Assembly (NCBI RefSeq): GCF_011043625.1
Contig: NZ_JAAKGT010000002.1
Location: 186,001-250,000 of the forward strand
DNA length: 64,000 nt
Direction of reading: 5' to 3'
From: Caulobacter sp. 602-2
GTDB lineage: Bacteria > Pseudomonadota > Alphaproteobacteria > Caulobacterales > Caulobacteraceae
A program made the translations under genes and the position numbers. Below, piece after piece: positions 32,166 through 44,758 of the stretch (its first letter is position 1; each line of letters opens with the position of its first letter). Under the pieces are notes generated by a model. That model did no database searches. It worked only from the letters and a program-made list of their open reading frames with translations, and had not been told where the DNA came from.

Positions 32166-32177
32166 CCGCCAGAAGGC

Positions 32178-32993
32178 TCAGCCCCCCGCCGCCGCGATCG
32201 CCTTCCACACCGCTAGAGCCTGGCTCATCTCGCGCACGTCGTGGACGCGCACGGCCTCCACGCCGCAGGCCGCGCCGTGCAGGTGGACGGCCAGGGAGCC
32301 GCCCAGGCGGTGGCGAGCGTCCTGGGCGCGGGGGTCGATGGCGGCGATGAAGCGCTTGCGGCTGGCGCCCAGCAGCACGCGATAGCCCAGGGCGTTGAAA
32401 CGCGGCAGGGCGGCCAGCAGGGCCAGATTGTGCTCCAGCGTCTTTCCAAAACCAATGCCGGGGTCGAGCCAGATCTTCTCGCGCTCGACGCCCGCGGCCA
32501 TGGCGGTCAGCGCCCGGGCCAGCAGGAAGGCCTCGACCTCGGCGACGACGTCGTCATAGCGCGGCTCGTCCTGCATGGTGCCGGGCTCGCCGCGCATATG
32601 CATCAGGATCACTTCGCAGCCGAGCTCGGCGGCGACCTCGGGAGCGTCGGGCGCGAAACGCAGGGCGGCCACGTCGTTCCAGATGTCGGCCCCGGCCTCG
32701 ACGGCGGCGCGGGCCACGCGGGGCTTCATGGTGTCGATCGAGATGACGACGTCGCTCTCGGCGCGGATGGCGCGGATCAGCGGAACCACGCGGGCGATCT
32801 CGTCGGCCTCCGACACCGGATCGGCGCCGGGCCGCGTGCTCTCGCCGCCGATGTCGAGGATCGACGCGCCGTCGTCGATCAGCTGGCGGGCGTGGGACAG
32901 GGCGGCGGCGGGATCGAAGAACCGGCCGCCGTCGGAGAAGCTGTCGGGCGTGACGTTGACCACGCCCATGACGCTTGGAACGGCTTGGATCAT
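32178..32993 (-). CDS. folP: dihydropteroate synthase
   Basis: 271 residues, normal length. It joins p-aminobenzoate to dihydropterin pyrophosphate in folate synthesis; it is the sulfonamide target. Motifs are MGVVNVTPDSFSDGG at the N-terminus, LDIGGESTRPGA, ISIDTMKP, WLDPGIGFGKT and LLGASRKRFI, all forming the pterin and pABA sites of the TIM barrel. No folate neighbour such as folK or glmM is adjacent. It is convergent with the ArsR-linked cassette. Confidence 0.97.
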   Translation of the reverse strand: MIQAVPSVMGVVNVTPDSFSDGGRFFDPAAALSHARQLIDDGASILDIGGESTRPGADPVSEADEIARVVPLIRAIRAESDVVISIDTMKPRVARAAVEAGADIWNDVAALRFAPDAPEVAAELGCEVILMHMRGEPGTMQDEPRYDDVVAEVEAFLLARALTAMAAGVEREKIWLDPGIGFGKTLEHNLALLAALPRFNALGYRVLLGASRKRFIAAIDPRAQDARHRLGGSLAVHLHGAACGVEAVRVHDVREMSQALAVWKAIAAAGG

Positions 32994-33026
32994 GGGGCGA
33001 GGATGTACCCCCCTCGCCCCGTTGCG

Positions 33027-33506
33027 TCACCAGCCGATGAAGGTGGTGAAGTCGTCGATCATCGAGGTCCAGACGCCGAAGTCGTCGTCCAGGACGTCGG
33101 TCGTGCGGCCGGCGTTCAGGTTGACGTCGTACTGGACGTAGGGGTCGCCGTCGTCGTCGATATAGGCCTTGAGATAGCGGTTATCGCGGTTCCACTCGTT
33201 GATCTTGCCGGCCGAGAGCGGCGTCTTCATGTCGAAACCGGCCGAGAACTGGATCGCCTTGCAGCGCGGCTTGGCGGTGCAGTCGTAGAAGTAGATGTCG
33301 AAATTGACGCCGTTGGCGGCGCTCTTGATGTGCGGGTCGCCGGTCTTGTCGGTGAGCAGTTCGGCCTTGTAGCCGGCGTCCTGCAGCCACTTGACCACCT
33401 CGGGGCCGGTCATGCCGTCGGCATGGATGGGCTTGGGCGCGGCCAGGGCCGCGGCGGGCGAGACCAGCATGGCCGCGGCCAGCAGGATCGGCATCGACGT
33501 CTTCAT
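33027..33506 (-). CDS. secreted YbjN-domain protein
   Basis: 159 residues with a clear signal peptide (PILLAAAMLVSPAAALA) and a YbjN domain: GPEVVKWLQDAGYKAELL, IYFYDCTAKPRCKAIQFSAG and KINEWNRDNRYLKAYID. YbjN domains adopt a fold like type III secretion chaperones and are usually cytoplasmic, so the exported form is notable. Two cysteines flank a loop and could form a periplasmic disulfide. AAGGGAAG precedes ATG 33506. The function is unknown. Confidence 0.85.
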   Translation of the reverse strand: MKTSMPILLAAAMLVSPAAALAAPKPIHADGMTGPEVVKWLQDAGYKAELLTDKTGDPHIKSAANGVNFDIYFYDCTAKPRCKAIQFSAGFDMKTPLSAGKINEWNRDNRYLKAYIDDDGDPYVQYDVNLNAGRTTDVLDDDFGVWTSMIDDFTTFIGW

Positions 33507-33540
33507 CGACTTCCCTTTCGTTCAACTTCGAAGGGAAGCT

Positions 33541-34542
33541 CTACCGGCCTTCGCCGAGGAAGGCCAGAACGGCGGCGTTGAACCGCTCCGTGCGCTCCAG
33601 GTGCAGCAGGTGGCCGGCGTCGAACGCCTCGGCGCGGGCGTTCTGCATCGTCGGGGCCAGGGCCTGGGCCCGAGCCAGGACGTGGCCGAAGCGCGGCTTG
33701 TCCTCGGGCTTGGCGTAGCCCTTGCCGGGCGCCGTGCCGTCGCGCTCGCCGGCCAGGATCAGAACCGGGACCGCCACCTTGGGCAGGTCCTGCAGATAGG
33801 GCTGGTCGCGGATCGCCACGGCGCTGGCGGCGAAGCTGCGGGCGTAGCGCGGCCACTCGCCCGAGCGCTTGAGCCCTTCGCGCAGCTCGACGAACGGCGC
33901 CATGGCCTGGCGCGGCAAGGTCAGGCCGTAGCTGGTCATCAGCTCGTTCAGATAGGCGTCCGGCCCCTTGGCCTCGTCGTCGGCGACCAGTTTCTCCAGC
34001 GGCGTGGACGGCGTGTACAGGCGATAGTCCTCCAGCCCGACGGGGCCGTACATGACGAGCCTTCCGGTGCGGTCGGGATGGGCCAGGGCCCAGCGCACGC
34101 CGACATGGTTGCCCATCGAGTGGGCCACGACGTCGACCCTGTCGATCTTCAGGCGGTCCAGCAGGGCTGCGGTGTCCTCCACCATGCGGTCGAAGCGGAC
34201 GGGAACGTCGTCGAGCTTTGAGGACTTGCCGAAGTGGATCTGGTCGGGCGCGACGACCCGATAGCCGGCCCCGGTCAGGGCCTCGATGGTCGGCGCCCAA
34301 TAGCCGGCCGGGAAGTTGCGGCCGTGCAGCAGCAACACCGTGCGGCCGTTGGCCGGGCCGGTCGGCGCGACGTCCATGTAGGCCATGCGCACCGCGTGGC
34401 CGCCATGCTCCAGCGGCAGGAAGGCGACCGGGTGCGGATAGGCGTAGTTCTCCAGCGCGACGCCGATGGCGGGCGGCTGGGCGGCGCGTGCGGCGATGGG
34501 AAGCGAAAGCGCCAGCACGGCGGCGACGAGAGCGGTCTTCAT
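33541..34542 (-). CDS. exported alpha/beta-hydrolase
   Basis: 333 residues: a signal peptide (TALVAAVLALSLPIAARA) then an alpha/beta-hydrolase fold. The oxyanion strand is VLLLHGRNFPAGYW, the nucleophile elbow VVAHSMGNHVG, the acid GERDGTAPG and the catalytic His AGHLLHLE. It is probably a periplasmic esterase or related hydrolase of unknown substrate. ATG 34542 places the signal peptide at the N-terminus; an in-frame ATG eight codons earlier would put a cysteine-rich stretch in front. The ftsH terminator lies just upstream. Confidence 0.86.
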   Translation of the reverse strand: MKTALVAAVLALSLPIAARAAQPPAIGVALENYAYPHPVAFLPLEHGGHAVRMAYMDVAPTGPANGRTVLLLHGRNFPAGYWAPTIEALTGAGYRVVAPDQIHFGKSSKLDDVPVRFDRMVEDTAALLDRLKIDRVDVVAHSMGNHVGVRWALAHPDRTGRLVMYGPVGLEDYRLYTPSTPLEKLVADDEAKGPDAYLNELMTSYGLTLPRQAMAPFVELREGLKRSGEWPRYARSFAASAVAIRDQPYLQDLPKVAVPVLILAGERDGTAPGKGYAKPEDKPRFGHVLARAQALAPTMQNARAEAFDAGHLLHLERTERFNAAVLAFLGEGR

Positions 34543-34560
34543 GGGGCTACCTAACGCGCA

Positions 34561-34596
34561 AAACAAAAGCCGGACCCGAGAACGGATCCGGCTTTC
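34561..34596 (-). terminator. rho-independent terminator of the ftsH transcript
   Basis: On the minus strand, AAAGCCGGA and TCCGGCTTT form a 9-bp stem followed by TGTTTT. It lies 27 bp after the ftsH stop. Confidence 0.88.
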
Positions 34597-34622
34597 GCAT
34601 CATTCGAAGTTCTGTCGAACCC

Positions 34623-36503
<1,881 letters not shown>

Positions 36504-36579
36504 ACGCGTCGTCTTCCCAAAGATAGCGCTCGTCGACCCAAGATAGGACGGCGGAAGGCTTTTCGCCACGCGCGCGATG

Positions 36580-37800
36580 TCATGTCGCGGGTTCTTGATC
36601 GACAAGGCCGGTCGCGGCCTCGAACCTTTCCCGGATCAGCACGCGCGCGCGGATCGTCCCGTCCCCTGCAAGGATCGGGCTAGAAACGGCGCCGGAGGTG
36701 TCGACAGCCGCCGGCAGGATCGGACGGACGGCTGCCGGAAACCCTTTCAGGGCTTGCCTTTCTTCCGCCGACAGACGACTGGCCAGCCCGCCGAGCGGGC
36801 GGATGGTGATCGGCGCATGGCCCGCGGTGATCTCGTAGCGGCCGTCCCAGACGCCGGTCTCGCCGGCGGCCAGCGCCAGCGGCGATAGGCCGCTGCGCCT
36901 GCCCTCCCCCGCCTCCCGCGCGAAGAGCACGCCGCCGGCGTCGGCGACGATCCGCGCGCCGGCCAGCGAGGCGGTGAAGGTCTCGTCCGACCGCAGGCGG
37001 CCGACCAGGCGCTCCAGCCGCTCGCCGCGCGGCGGCGTGGTCGTGCCGGCCGCGCACAGGCAGGCGGCGGCGATCTGGGCGGCCGAGGCGCCGCGCGGCA
37101 GGCCAAGGGCGTGCTCGCCCTCGACGCCGCCGGGCGGGGGCGTGTCGGACGCGATGCCAGGAACGGCTGCCTCTTCCCCGGCCAGGGCGAACCGCGCGCG
37201 GGCCCGGGCGAAGCGCGCGTCGCCGTTGGCGGGATCTTCCAGCCAGGTCTCGCCCCGCTCGACGAGCCAGTCGCGCAAGGCCTGCCGGCGCGCCGCCAGC
37301 AGCGGCCGCAGCAAGAACACGCCCCGCCCCTGCGGCCAGGCCGGCGACGGCGCCCATTGGCGCGGATCAGGCGTCGTCGAGCCTTCGGCCCGCATCCGGG
37401 CGGCTTCCAGGCGATCGTCGGCGGTATGGCCCAGCAGCAGCACTCTCGCGCCCGCCTCGCGGGCGGCGGCGGCCAGCAGGGCGTGACGCGCCGCGCGGGC
37501 GGCCGCCGGCAGGCCCGTGGCGGGCTTGTCGCCGATCCAGGCCAGCGCCCAGGCCTCGGCGCCCAGGCCGCGGGCCTTGGCCACGGCCTCGGCCGCCCAT
37601 CCGGCGCTGGCGGGGTTGAGGCCGTGATCCACGGTCAGGGCCAGGACCGGCCGACCTTGCCCGGCGGCCCAGTCCAGCGTCAGGCGCAGCAGCGCCAGAC
37701 TGTCGCCGCCACCGGAAAAGCCGACGGCCAGGGGCGTGGTCGCTCCTGGCCGCAGACGCCGTTTCAGGACGGCCTGGAAGTCTTCGGTCAGGCCGCGCAC
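36580..37800 (-). CDS. tilS: tRNA(Ile)-lysidine synthase
   Basis: 406 residues. It modifies C34 of the CAU-anticodon isoleucine tRNA to lysidine, so the tRNA reads AUA. The PP-loop is S29-GGGDS34 within [16 protein letters not shown], and [16 protein letters not shown] is the second ATP-site motif. The C-terminal half is diverged, as usual in alphaproteobacteria. It starts at GTG 37800 and overlaps the end of cpoB by 13 nt, so it is translationally coupled to the tol-pal operon. Confidence 0.93.
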   Translation of the reverse strand: MRGLTEDFQAVLKRRLRPGATTPLAVGFSGGGDSLALLRLTLDWAAGQGRPVLALTVDHGLNPASAGWAAEAVAKARGLGAEAWALAWIGDKPATGLPAAARAARHALLAAAAREAGARVLLLGHTADDRLEAARMRAEGSTTPDPRQWAPSPAWPQGRGVFLLRPLLAARRQALRDWLVERGETWLEDPANGDARFARARARFALAGEEAAVPGIASDTPPPGGVEGEHALGLPRGASAAQIAAACLCAAGTTTPPRGERLERLVGRLRSDETFTASLAGARIVADAGGVLFAREAGEGRRSGLSPLALAAGETGVWDGRYEITAGHAPITIRPLGGLASRLSAEERQALKGFPAAVRPILPAAVDTSGAVSSPILAGDGTIRARVLIRERFEAATGLVDQEPAT

Positions 37801-38630
37801 TTGGCCTGGGTGCGGGTGCTCTTGGCCTTGCTGACCACGTCGGCCGGCGCCTTGGGATAGCGCTTGGCCAGCTCGTCGAGCGTGCGGCAGGCGTCGGCGG
37901 GCTTCTTCAGCGCCACCAGCGAACGCGACAGCTTCAGCACGGCGTTCGGCGCCCAGCTGGTCTGCGGCCAGCCGCGCACCGCGCCCAGATAGGAACCGGC
38001 GGCGTCGCCATAGGCCTCGCGCACGAACTGGGTCTCGCCCAGCCAGTAGCGGGCTTCCGGGGCCTTGGCGTCATCGGGATAGGCCTCGACGAAGCCGCCG
38101 AAGGCGTTCTCGGCGCCGGCGTAGTCGCCGTCCAGCAGCAGCTGGCGGGCCTGCTTGAAGGCCGTGGCCGGATCGGCCGGGACGGCCGGCGCGGCGGCGA
38201 CCTGAGCGGCCGCGGCGTTGGCGGCGGCGGTCTCCAGCGTGGTGATCTTGCCTTCCAGGGCGGCCAGGCGCTGCTCCAGCTGATCGGCGCGGGCCTTCTG
38301 GCTGTCGGCGCCGCGGCGGGCCTGGTCGATGTCGTGGGTCAGAACCTCGTTCTGGCCGTTCATCTTCTGGATCGTCTGCTCCAGGTCGCTGATCCGCTCG
38401 TTGAGCGCGGCGATCTGGGCGTCGGTCTCGGCGGTCTGGACGACCACGGGCTTGCCCGTGTCGCGCCCCTGGAAGACGATCGCCCGCAGCTCGCGAACGA
38501 CCTTCTCCATCTTCTCGATGCGCTTGGCCGAGCGGTCGTCCAGCGGGTCGGGCATCGGCGTCTGGGCCAGGGCCGGCGCGGCGGCGCAGACCATGAGGAC
38601 GGAGGCGAGGAGCGCGGATTTCAGCTTCAT
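37788..38630 (-). CDS. cpoB: Tol-Pal system coordinator CpoB (YbgF)
   Basis: 280 residues. A periplasmic TolA-binding protein that links outer-membrane constriction to septal peptidoglycan synthesis. A signal peptide (ALLASVLMVCAAAPALAQ) is followed by a coiled-coil domain (about residues 65-125, ISDLEQTIQKMNGQNEVL) and three TPRs (AFKQARQLLLDGDYAGAENAF; EARYWLGETQFVREAYGDAA). It is the last of the tol-pal group, after pal, and overlaps tilS. The order pal-cpoB-tilS-ftsH is typical of alphaproteobacteria. Confidence 0.95.
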   Translation of the reverse strand: MKLKSALLASVLMVCAAAPALAQTPMPDPLDDRSAKRIEKMEKVVRELRAIVFQGRDTGKPVVVQTAETDAQIAALNERISDLEQTIQKMNGQNEVLTHDIDQARRGADSQKARADQLEQRLAALEGKITTLETAAANAAAAQVAAAPAVPADPATAFKQARQLLLDGDYAGAENAFGGFVEAYPDDAKAPEARYWLGETQFVREAYGDAAGSYLGAVRGWPQTSWAPNAVLKLSRSLVALKKPADACRTLDELAKRYPKAPADVVSKAKSTRTQAKCAA

Positions 38631-38683
38631 GTCGACGATTATGCCCCGGTTGCGGACAAAAGTGCGGCCAGAAACGCGGCCAG

Positions 38684-38717
38684 AAAAAAGGCCCCCCTCC
38701 GCAAGGAGGAGGGCCTT
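38684..38717 (-). terminator. rho-independent terminator after pal
   Basis: On the minus strand AAGGCCCTCCTCC pairs with GGAGGGGGGCCTT around a short loop and is followed by TTTT. It lies 24 bp after the pal stop and 54 bp before the cpoB start, so most pal transcripts should end here and cpoB may need readthrough or its own promoter. Confidence 0.85.
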
Positions 38718-38740
38718 CGTTCAGATCAGGCGGTCAGGCC

Positions 38741-39298
38741 TTAGCGCGCGCCCTCGGTGATGGCGGTGCGGGCGTTGCGGTTCTTGGCCCACGCGTCTTC
38801 GGTGGTGCCCGGATCCAGCGGACGCTCCTTGCCGAACGAGATCGTCTCGATGCGCGAGGCGGCGACGCCCTGGCCGATCAGGAACTCACGGACGGCGTTG
38901 GCGCGTCGGGCGCCCAGGGCCAGGTTGTATTCGCGGGTGCCGCGTTCGTCGGCGTTGCCTTCGATGCGGACGCGCACGGCCGAGTAGCGGGCCAGCCATT
39001 GGGCCTGACCGGCCAGCACGGGCTGGGCGTCGGCGCGGACCGTGTATTCGTCGGTGTCGAAGTAGACGCGGTCGCCGACGTTGACGACGAAGTCCTGAAC
39101 GGTGCCCGGCAGCGGGCCGGTCGGCTGCGTATCCGGGGTCGGCGGCGGGGTGTAGGGACGGGTCGGTTCAGCCGGTTGCTGCGGAGCCGGCGGGGTTTCG
39201 ACCGGACCGGCCGGCTTCGGGCGCGTACAGGCGGCAACCGAAGCGACGGCCAGACCGATCAGCGCCAGTCGGGCGGCGCTCTTGATGTCGAAGCTCAT
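38741..39298 (-). CDS. pal: peptidoglycan-associated lipoprotein Pal
   Basis: 185 residues. An outer-membrane lipoprotein that binds peptidoglycan and interacts with TolB. The signal has a lipobox with C24 (GLAVASVAACTRPK), then a proline-rich linker and an OmpA-type domain with VYFDTDEYTVRADA, VRIEGNADERGTREYNLALG and RRANAVREFL. GAGGAG lies upstream of ATG 39298, which I prefer to the earlier in-frame ATG. It is separated from tolB by 228 bp, room for its own promoter. Confidence 0.97.
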   Translation of the reverse strand: MSFDIKSAARLALIGLAVASVAACTRPKPAGPVETPPAPQQPAEPTRPYTPPPTPDTQPTGPLPGTVQDFVVNVGDRVYFDTDEYTVRADAQPVLAGQAQWLARYSAVRVRIEGNADERGTREYNLALGARRANAVREFLIGQGVAASRIETISFGKERPLDPGTTEDAWAKNRNARTAITEGAR

Positions 39299-39526
39299 CC
39301 AGTATCTCCTCAAGTCTAGGTACGGCCTGGGTTCAAAACTCTTACCGGCGCTGCTCTTGCTCCGCCCCGCAAAAACGTTCCCTGGACCTCACAATGGCGT
39401 CAGTTGGACGCTGCTCCACCTCGTTTCACCTGTCGGGTGAACGACGGATGAACAGCCACGCTCCAACGCGCCGAGCCTGTGGAAAGTTGCGAAACCTTCT
39501 TATTCCGCGGCTTTCCACGCCCGGTA
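39299..39526. promoter_or_regulatory. tolB-pal intergenic region (228 bp)
   Basis: There is no ORF here. It contains a small TTCACC-N5-GGTGAA inverted repeat (39425-39441) and a wide TGGAAAG/CTTTCCA pair (39480-39517) near the tolB stop. The length suggests a separate pal promoter, but no clear -35/-10 pair could be picked by eye. Confidence 0.35.
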
Positions 39527-40864
39527 TCAGTCCAGCAGCGGCGACCAGGCCGGATCGGACGCCGCGCCAGGATAGGCGGCGGGACGCAGGATTCGGCCGG
39601 TGATGTCGACGGTCCAGAGACGCGGATTGCCCGCCGAGCTCTCGCGGAAGAACATCAGCACCCGCCCATTGGGCGCCCAGGTGGGACCCTCGTCCAGGTA
39701 GCTGGTGGTCAGGAGCCGCTCGTCGCCGCCGTCGGTGCGCATGACGCCGATGTGGAACTGGCCGCCGGTCTGCTTGGTGAAGGCGATGTAGTCGCCGCGC
39801 GGGCTCCAGACGGGCGTGGTGTAGCGGCCGCCGCCGTAGGAGATGCGGCGCACGCCCGAGCCGTCGGCGTTCATCACATAGAGCTGGGCCTGGCCGCCGC
39901 GGTCGGAGTTGAACACGATCTTGCTGCCGTCCGGCGAGAACGACGGCGAGGTGTCGATGGCCGGGTCGGTGGTGATGCGGGTCGACTGGCGGGTGCGCAG
40001 GTCCAGCACGTAGATGTCGCTGTTGCCGCCCTTCTCGACCGAGAAGGCCACCTTCTTGCCGTCCGGCGAGAAGCGCGGGGCGAACACCATGCCGGGGAAG
40101 CGGCCGACCGTTTCCTGGCGGTTGGTCTGCAGGTTCAGCAGGTAGATGCTCGACCCCGTCGGCCGCAGGGCCATGTAGGTCAGCTCCTGGCTGGTGGCCG
40201 AGAAGCGCGGGGTCATCACGATCGACGAGCCGTCGGTGATGAACTGCGGATTGGCGCCGTCCTGGTCCATGATGCCCAGGCGCTTGACGCGGGACAGCTT
40301 GGGGCCGCTCTCGGCGACGAAGGCCACGCGGGTGTCGAAATAGCCCTTCTCGCCGGTCAGGCGCTCATAGACCGCGTCGCTGATCTTGTGGGCCACGCGG
40401 CGCCAGTTCTCGGCCGTCGAGGTGAACTGCAGGCCCAGCAGCTGCTGCTGGCTGAAGGTGTCCCACAGGCGGAAGTCGACGCGCAGCGAGCCGTCGGCGC
40501 CCACCGTCACCTGGCCGTTGATCAGGGCTTGGGCCCCGGTGCCCTGCCAGTCGGGAAAGCGCGGCTGGATGTTCACGTCGGTCAGCTTGTCGGGCACGCT
40601 GGCCACGTTCAGCGGCTGGAACAGGCCCGAGCGCTCGAGATTGCCGCTGATGACCTGGGCGATGTCGGCGCCGCGCTGGGCGCCGGCGAAGGCCGGGATC
40701 GCCACGGGCATCGGCTTGACCGCGCCCTTGTCGATATCGATCTCGATCTGGGCGCTGGCCACGCCCGGCAGGGCGGCCGCGAACGCGCCGCCCGCCAGGG
40801 CGAGGGTCACGGCGAGGAGCGGCGTGGCGAGGGTCCGCTTGGCGCGGGCGCTCTTGGCGATCAT
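39527..40864 (-). CDS. tolB: Tol-Pal system translocation protein TolB
   Basis: 445 residues. A periplasmic protein with an N-terminal alpha/beta domain after a signal peptide ([19 protein letters not shown]) and a six-bladed beta-propeller. The propeller repeats are obvious: [60 protein letters not shown] and [13 protein letters not shown]. It transmits TolA force to Pal. ATG 40864 has GGAAGGAAG upstream and was preferred over ATG 40882. The gene follows tolA by 47 bp. Confidence 0.97.
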   Translation of the reverse strand: MIAKSARAKRTLATPLLAVTLALAGGAFAAALPGVASAQIEIDIDKGAVKPMPVAIPAFAGAQRGADIAQVISGNLERSGLFQPLNVASVPDKLTDVNIQPRFPDWQGTGAQALINGQVTVGADGSLRVDFRLWDTFSQQQLLGLQFTSTAENWRRVAHKISDAVYERLTGEKGYFDTRVAFVAESGPKLSRVKRLGIMDQDGANPQFITDGSSIVMTPRFSATSQELTYMALRPTGSSIYLLNLQTNRQETVGRFPGMVFAPRFSPDGKKVAFSVEKGGNSDIYVLDLRTRQSTRITTDPAIDTSPSFSPDGSKIVFNSDRGGQAQLYVMNADGSGVRRISYGGGRYTTPVWSPRGDYIAFTKQTGGQFHIGVMRTDGGDERLLTTSYLDEGPTWAPNGRVLMFFRESSAGNPRLWTVDITGRILRPAAYPGAASDPAWSPLLD

Positions 40865-40911
40865 CGTCGGGCTTCCTTCCATTCTTCTTCTTTGCGGCGT
40901 TGCTGGAACGC

Positions 40912-41763
40912 CTAACGCGCGGCGCAGGCGTCGCGCGCCTTGAAGTTCAGGTTTAGCTGGGTGTTGTAGTAGTCCGGCGGCAGGCCTTCGAACGGGGCCG
41001 ACTGGAAGACCGCGCGGATCGCCCGCTCGGCCTCGGTCTTGACGATGGCGTCGCTGGAGTTCTCGGCCCCGCCGGCGGTCACCTGGCCGGAGACGCGGCC
41101 GTTGCTCGCCAGCTTGAAGCTGAGCTTGATCTGCATCGAACCACCGCCCACGACCTCGCAGTTGGGGTTCCAGCGCCGCTGGATCTCGTCCTTCATGCCG
41201 CTGATGGCGGCGGCCTGCATGGCCGTCATCTGGCCAGCGCCCGGACGGGCCTGGGCGGCGGTCTCCGGACGGTTCGTCTGGCCCTTGGGCGCGGACGAAG
41301 CCGGCTTGCCGGCAGGCTTGGCCGTCTTCGACAGCGTCTTCTCCAGCGACGAGAAGAAGTCGGGCTCAGGCTTGGCCGGGGTCGGCTTCGGGGTCGGCTG
41401 CGGCGGCTTGGGCGCCGGGCTCGGCGCGGGCTTGGGCGGCGTCGGCTGAGGCTTGGGCGTCGGCGCGGGCTGCGGCTTGGGCGGCGCGGGCTGGGGCGTC
41501 GGCGCGGGCGTCGGGGCCGGCGGTTCGGGCGTGGCCTCGGGCACGGGCTCGATCGTCTCGGCCGGCTGCTCGATCGGATCCTCGATGGCCGGGCGCACGT
41601 TGGTCGGCCCCTCGGTGACGATGGTCACCGGCACGCTCTCGCCGATGACGATCTTCTTGGACGTCTTCCACGGCCAGCCGATCATCACCGCCGCCACCAC
41701 CGCGGCGTGGAGCGCGACCGAGCCCAGCAGGGCCGGAGACAGCTTGTTGCGTTCTTCCCGCAT
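40912..41763 (-). CDS. tolA: cell envelope integrity protein TolA
   Basis: 283 residues: one N-terminal transmembrane helix ([19 protein letters not shown]), a long proline-rich periplasmic spacer (about residues 55-140) in place of the helical KA-rich region of E. coli TolA, and a C-terminal TonB-like domain ([20 protein letters not shown], then [18 protein letters not shown]). It couples the TolQR motor to TolB-Pal. The operon position after tolR settles TolA over TonB. The proline spacer is typical of alphaproteobacteria. Confidence 0.93.
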   Translation of the reverse strand: MREERNKLSPALLGSVALHAAVVAAVMIGWPWKTSKKIVIGESVPVTIVTEGPTNVRPAIEDPIEQPAETIEPVPEATPEPPAPTPAPTPQPAPPKPQPAPTPKPQPTPPKPAPSPAPKPPQPTPKPTPAKPEPDFFSSLEKTLSKTAKPAGKPASSAPKGQTNRPETAAQARPGAGQMTAMQAAAISGMKDEIQRRWNPNCEVVGGGSMQIKLSFKLASNGRVSGQVTAGGAENSSDAIVKTEAERAIRAVFQSAPFEGLPPDYYNTQLNLNFKARDACAAR

Positions 41764-41779
41764 CAGGCTTGGACGTTCC

Positions 41780-42301
<522 letters not shown>

Positions 42302-42305
42302 GGGA

Positions 42306-43004
<699 letters not shown>

Positions 43005-43205
43005 GCGGGGTCCTGTTCCGTTGGGGCGTCAATCTAGGGCGCTTCGGGCGAAGTGTGTGCGTCTGCCCGCTCGAATGCGCCCTAGGCACTAAGGTGATTG
43101 GTCTGCGCCTTACTGCATGAAGCGGCGCAATGTTGAAACTATGACATTGGTTGCAGGCGGCCCATTTTTCACCGACCGGCGATCTTCATTGTCACGCAGG
43201 CGCCG

Positions 43206-43658
43206 TCAGCTCTCTTCGGGAGCGAGCCAGGGCGTGACCTTGGCGGTCATCTCTGCCGACGGCTTGCGCGGGCGGCCGTCCAGGCTGATGCAGACGGCCT
43301 CGACATTGGCCGCGCAGACCAGCTCCTCGCCGCGGGTGATCCACTGCTTGGCCAGGAGGCGCACGCCCTTGATGCGGTTCCACACCGTGTGCACCACCAG
43401 GGCGTCGTCGACCCTTGCCGCGCGCTTGAAGTCGATCTCCATGCGGGTGATGGCGAAGGCCGTGTCGATGGCCGCCAGTTCGGTGTGCGAGACCCCGATC
43501 ATCCGGAAGAAGTCGCTGCGCCCGCGCTCGAAGTAGCGCAGGTAGTTGGCGTGATAGACGATCCCCGAAAAGTCGGTGTCCTCGTAATAGATGCGGACGG
43601 GCAGCTGGTGCTCGGTCCCGACGAAGACGCCGGCGGTGGGGGTCGGTTCGTGGCTCAT
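43206..43658 (-). CDS. ybgC: tol-pal-associated acyl-CoA thioesterase
   Basis: 150 residues, hotdog fold. The catalytic motif is RIYYEDTDFSGIVYHANYLRYFERGR, with the Asp in EDTDF. The family hydrolyses acyl-CoA or acyl-ACP in the cytosol and is typically the first gene of tol-pal clusters; its exact role in the envelope is unclear. No other thioesterase is near. It is the last gene before a 201-bp gap to tolQ, so it may be transcribed with ruvCAB and the paralogue triplet instead. Confidence 0.95.
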   Translation of the reverse strand: MSHEPTPTAGVFVGTEHQLPVRIYYEDTDFSGIVYHANYLRYFERGRSDFFRMIGVSHTELAAIDTAFAITRMEIDFKRAARVDDALVVHTVWNRIKGVRLLAKQWITRGEELVCAANVEAVCISLDGRPRKPSAEMTAKVTPWLAPEES

Positions 43659-43709
43659 CGAGGCCTCTGGTTCAGCCGCTTCGATCCGCGGCGCGAGGCA
43701 GGTTTCGCA

Positions 43710-44234
43710 TTATTCGCGCCCCTCCTCCACCGCCCCGCCGTCGACAGCCTGGCGGGCGTGGGCGAGCAGCAGGTCGCGTTCCACGCCCAGGCTCCACTTG
43801 ACGATCCACGGCAGGAAGATCGCCACCATGCCGAACAGCGACATGACGATCAGCCCCATCATCGGCCCGCCGGAAGGAATGCCGTCGTCGAGGTCGAGAA
43901 CGGCGCGAACCTGGCCGGGCGCGCTCATTATCGCGATCAGCACCCAGCCGATGCGCCAGACGAGGGTGAACTGCTTGCCCATCCGGCTGGCGACCCGGAC
44001 CTGGCAGGTCACCAGGCTCCCATCGCCGTCGGCGCTCCAGTCCAGGCGCAGCGGCGTCGGGGCGCGGCCCTGGGCGGGCGGGCGAAAGATCTTGGCGTGG
44101 ACCGGCCCGACGACGCCGGTGACACCGACCCGCTTGGCCTTGCCCGGCCGGTCGAGGCTGTCGGCGAGCCGTTCGGAGACCGCCAGGGGCGTCAAGGGCG
44201 TTCGGAAGCGCCAGACCGACGTGTCGCCGCTCAT
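43710..44234 (-). CDS. two-TM hypothetical protein, paralogue triplet member 3
   Basis: 174 residues. An N-terminal soluble domain begins WRFRTPLTPLAVSERLADSL and contains PLRLDWSADGDGSLVTCQVR. Two hydrophobic segments follow (TLVWRIGWVLIAIMSA; MGLIVMSLFGMVAIFLPWIV), then an ERDLLLAHARQAVDGGAVEE tail. The same order occurs in the two genes upstream. It starts in a 4-nt overlap with the previous paralogue. There is no known family or catalytic motif. Likely an inner-membrane protein with both termini in the cytoplasm. Confidence 0.72.
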   Translation of the reverse strand: MSGDTSVWRFRTPLTPLAVSERLADSLDRPGKAKRVGVTGVVGPVHAKIFRPPAQGRAPTPLRLDWSADGDGSLVTCQVRVASRMGKQFTLVWRIGWVLIAIMSAPGQVRAVLDLDDGIPSGGPMMGLIVMSLFGMVAIFLPWIVKWSLGVERDLLLAHARQAVDGGAVEEGRE

Positions 44235-44758
44235 GCCCGGACCGCCTCCACCGCCCCGCCCTTCAGCGCCTGCTGGGCGTGGGCGATCAGGAGCAGGCGC
44301 TCGTCACGATAGGTCGAGCGGACCGCAACCCCGTAGAAAAGCCCCATCCAGCCGAGGAACAGGCTCCACAGTACGAACACGATCACATGAGCCGCGGTCA
44401 GGCCGCCGGCTTCCGCCGCGATGGGCCCCAGCAGAAAGTAGACCGACACGGCGAACATCAGCGCCAGGCCGACGTACGCGGCCCGCATGACGCCCTTGTC
44501 GGGCTGCCGCATCCGACAGGTCACGGCCGCCCCGTCGCCGTCGACGATCCAGTCGATGCGCAGCGGCAGCGGCGCCCTTCCCTCGCGCGGGCGGCGATAG
44601 ATCCTGGCCCAATCCAGACCGACCCTGCCGAGCAACGCACCGGTGGTCGTCTCGTCCGGACCGCCAACGCTGGCGGCCAGGCGCTCGCGCAGGATTTCCG
44701 GCGCAAACGGCGAGCGAAAGCGCCAGGCCACGTCGGGCTCGGCGCGCGGCGGGCTCAT
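44231..44758 (-). CDS. two-TM hypothetical protein, paralogue triplet member 2
   Basis: 175 residues with the same layout: WRFRSPFAPEILRERLAASV at the N-terminus, PLRIDWIVDGDGAAVTCRMR, two hydrophobic segments (AAYVGLALMFAVSVYFLLG; HVIVFVLWSLFLGWMGLFYG) and an ERLLLIAHAQQALKGGAVEA tail. It is clearly closest to member 3. Both ends overlap neighbours by 4 nt (ATGA), so all three are translationally coupled. A longer in-frame start was rejected because its codons are antisense to member 1. Confidence 0.72.
   Translation of the reverse strand: MSPPRAEPDVAWRFRSPFAPEILRERLAASVGGPDETTTGALLGRVGLDWARIYRRPREGRAPLPLRIDWIVDGDGAAVTCRMRQPDKGVMRAAYVGLALMFAVSVYFLLGPIAAEAGGLTAAHVIVFVLWSLFLGWMGLFYGVAVRSTYRDERLLLIAHAQQALKGGAVEAVRA

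Noticed and set aside
40912..41763. TonB instead of TolA
   Set aside because: The C-terminal domain and proline linker could suggest TonB, but the position between tolR and tolB makes TolA far more likely.
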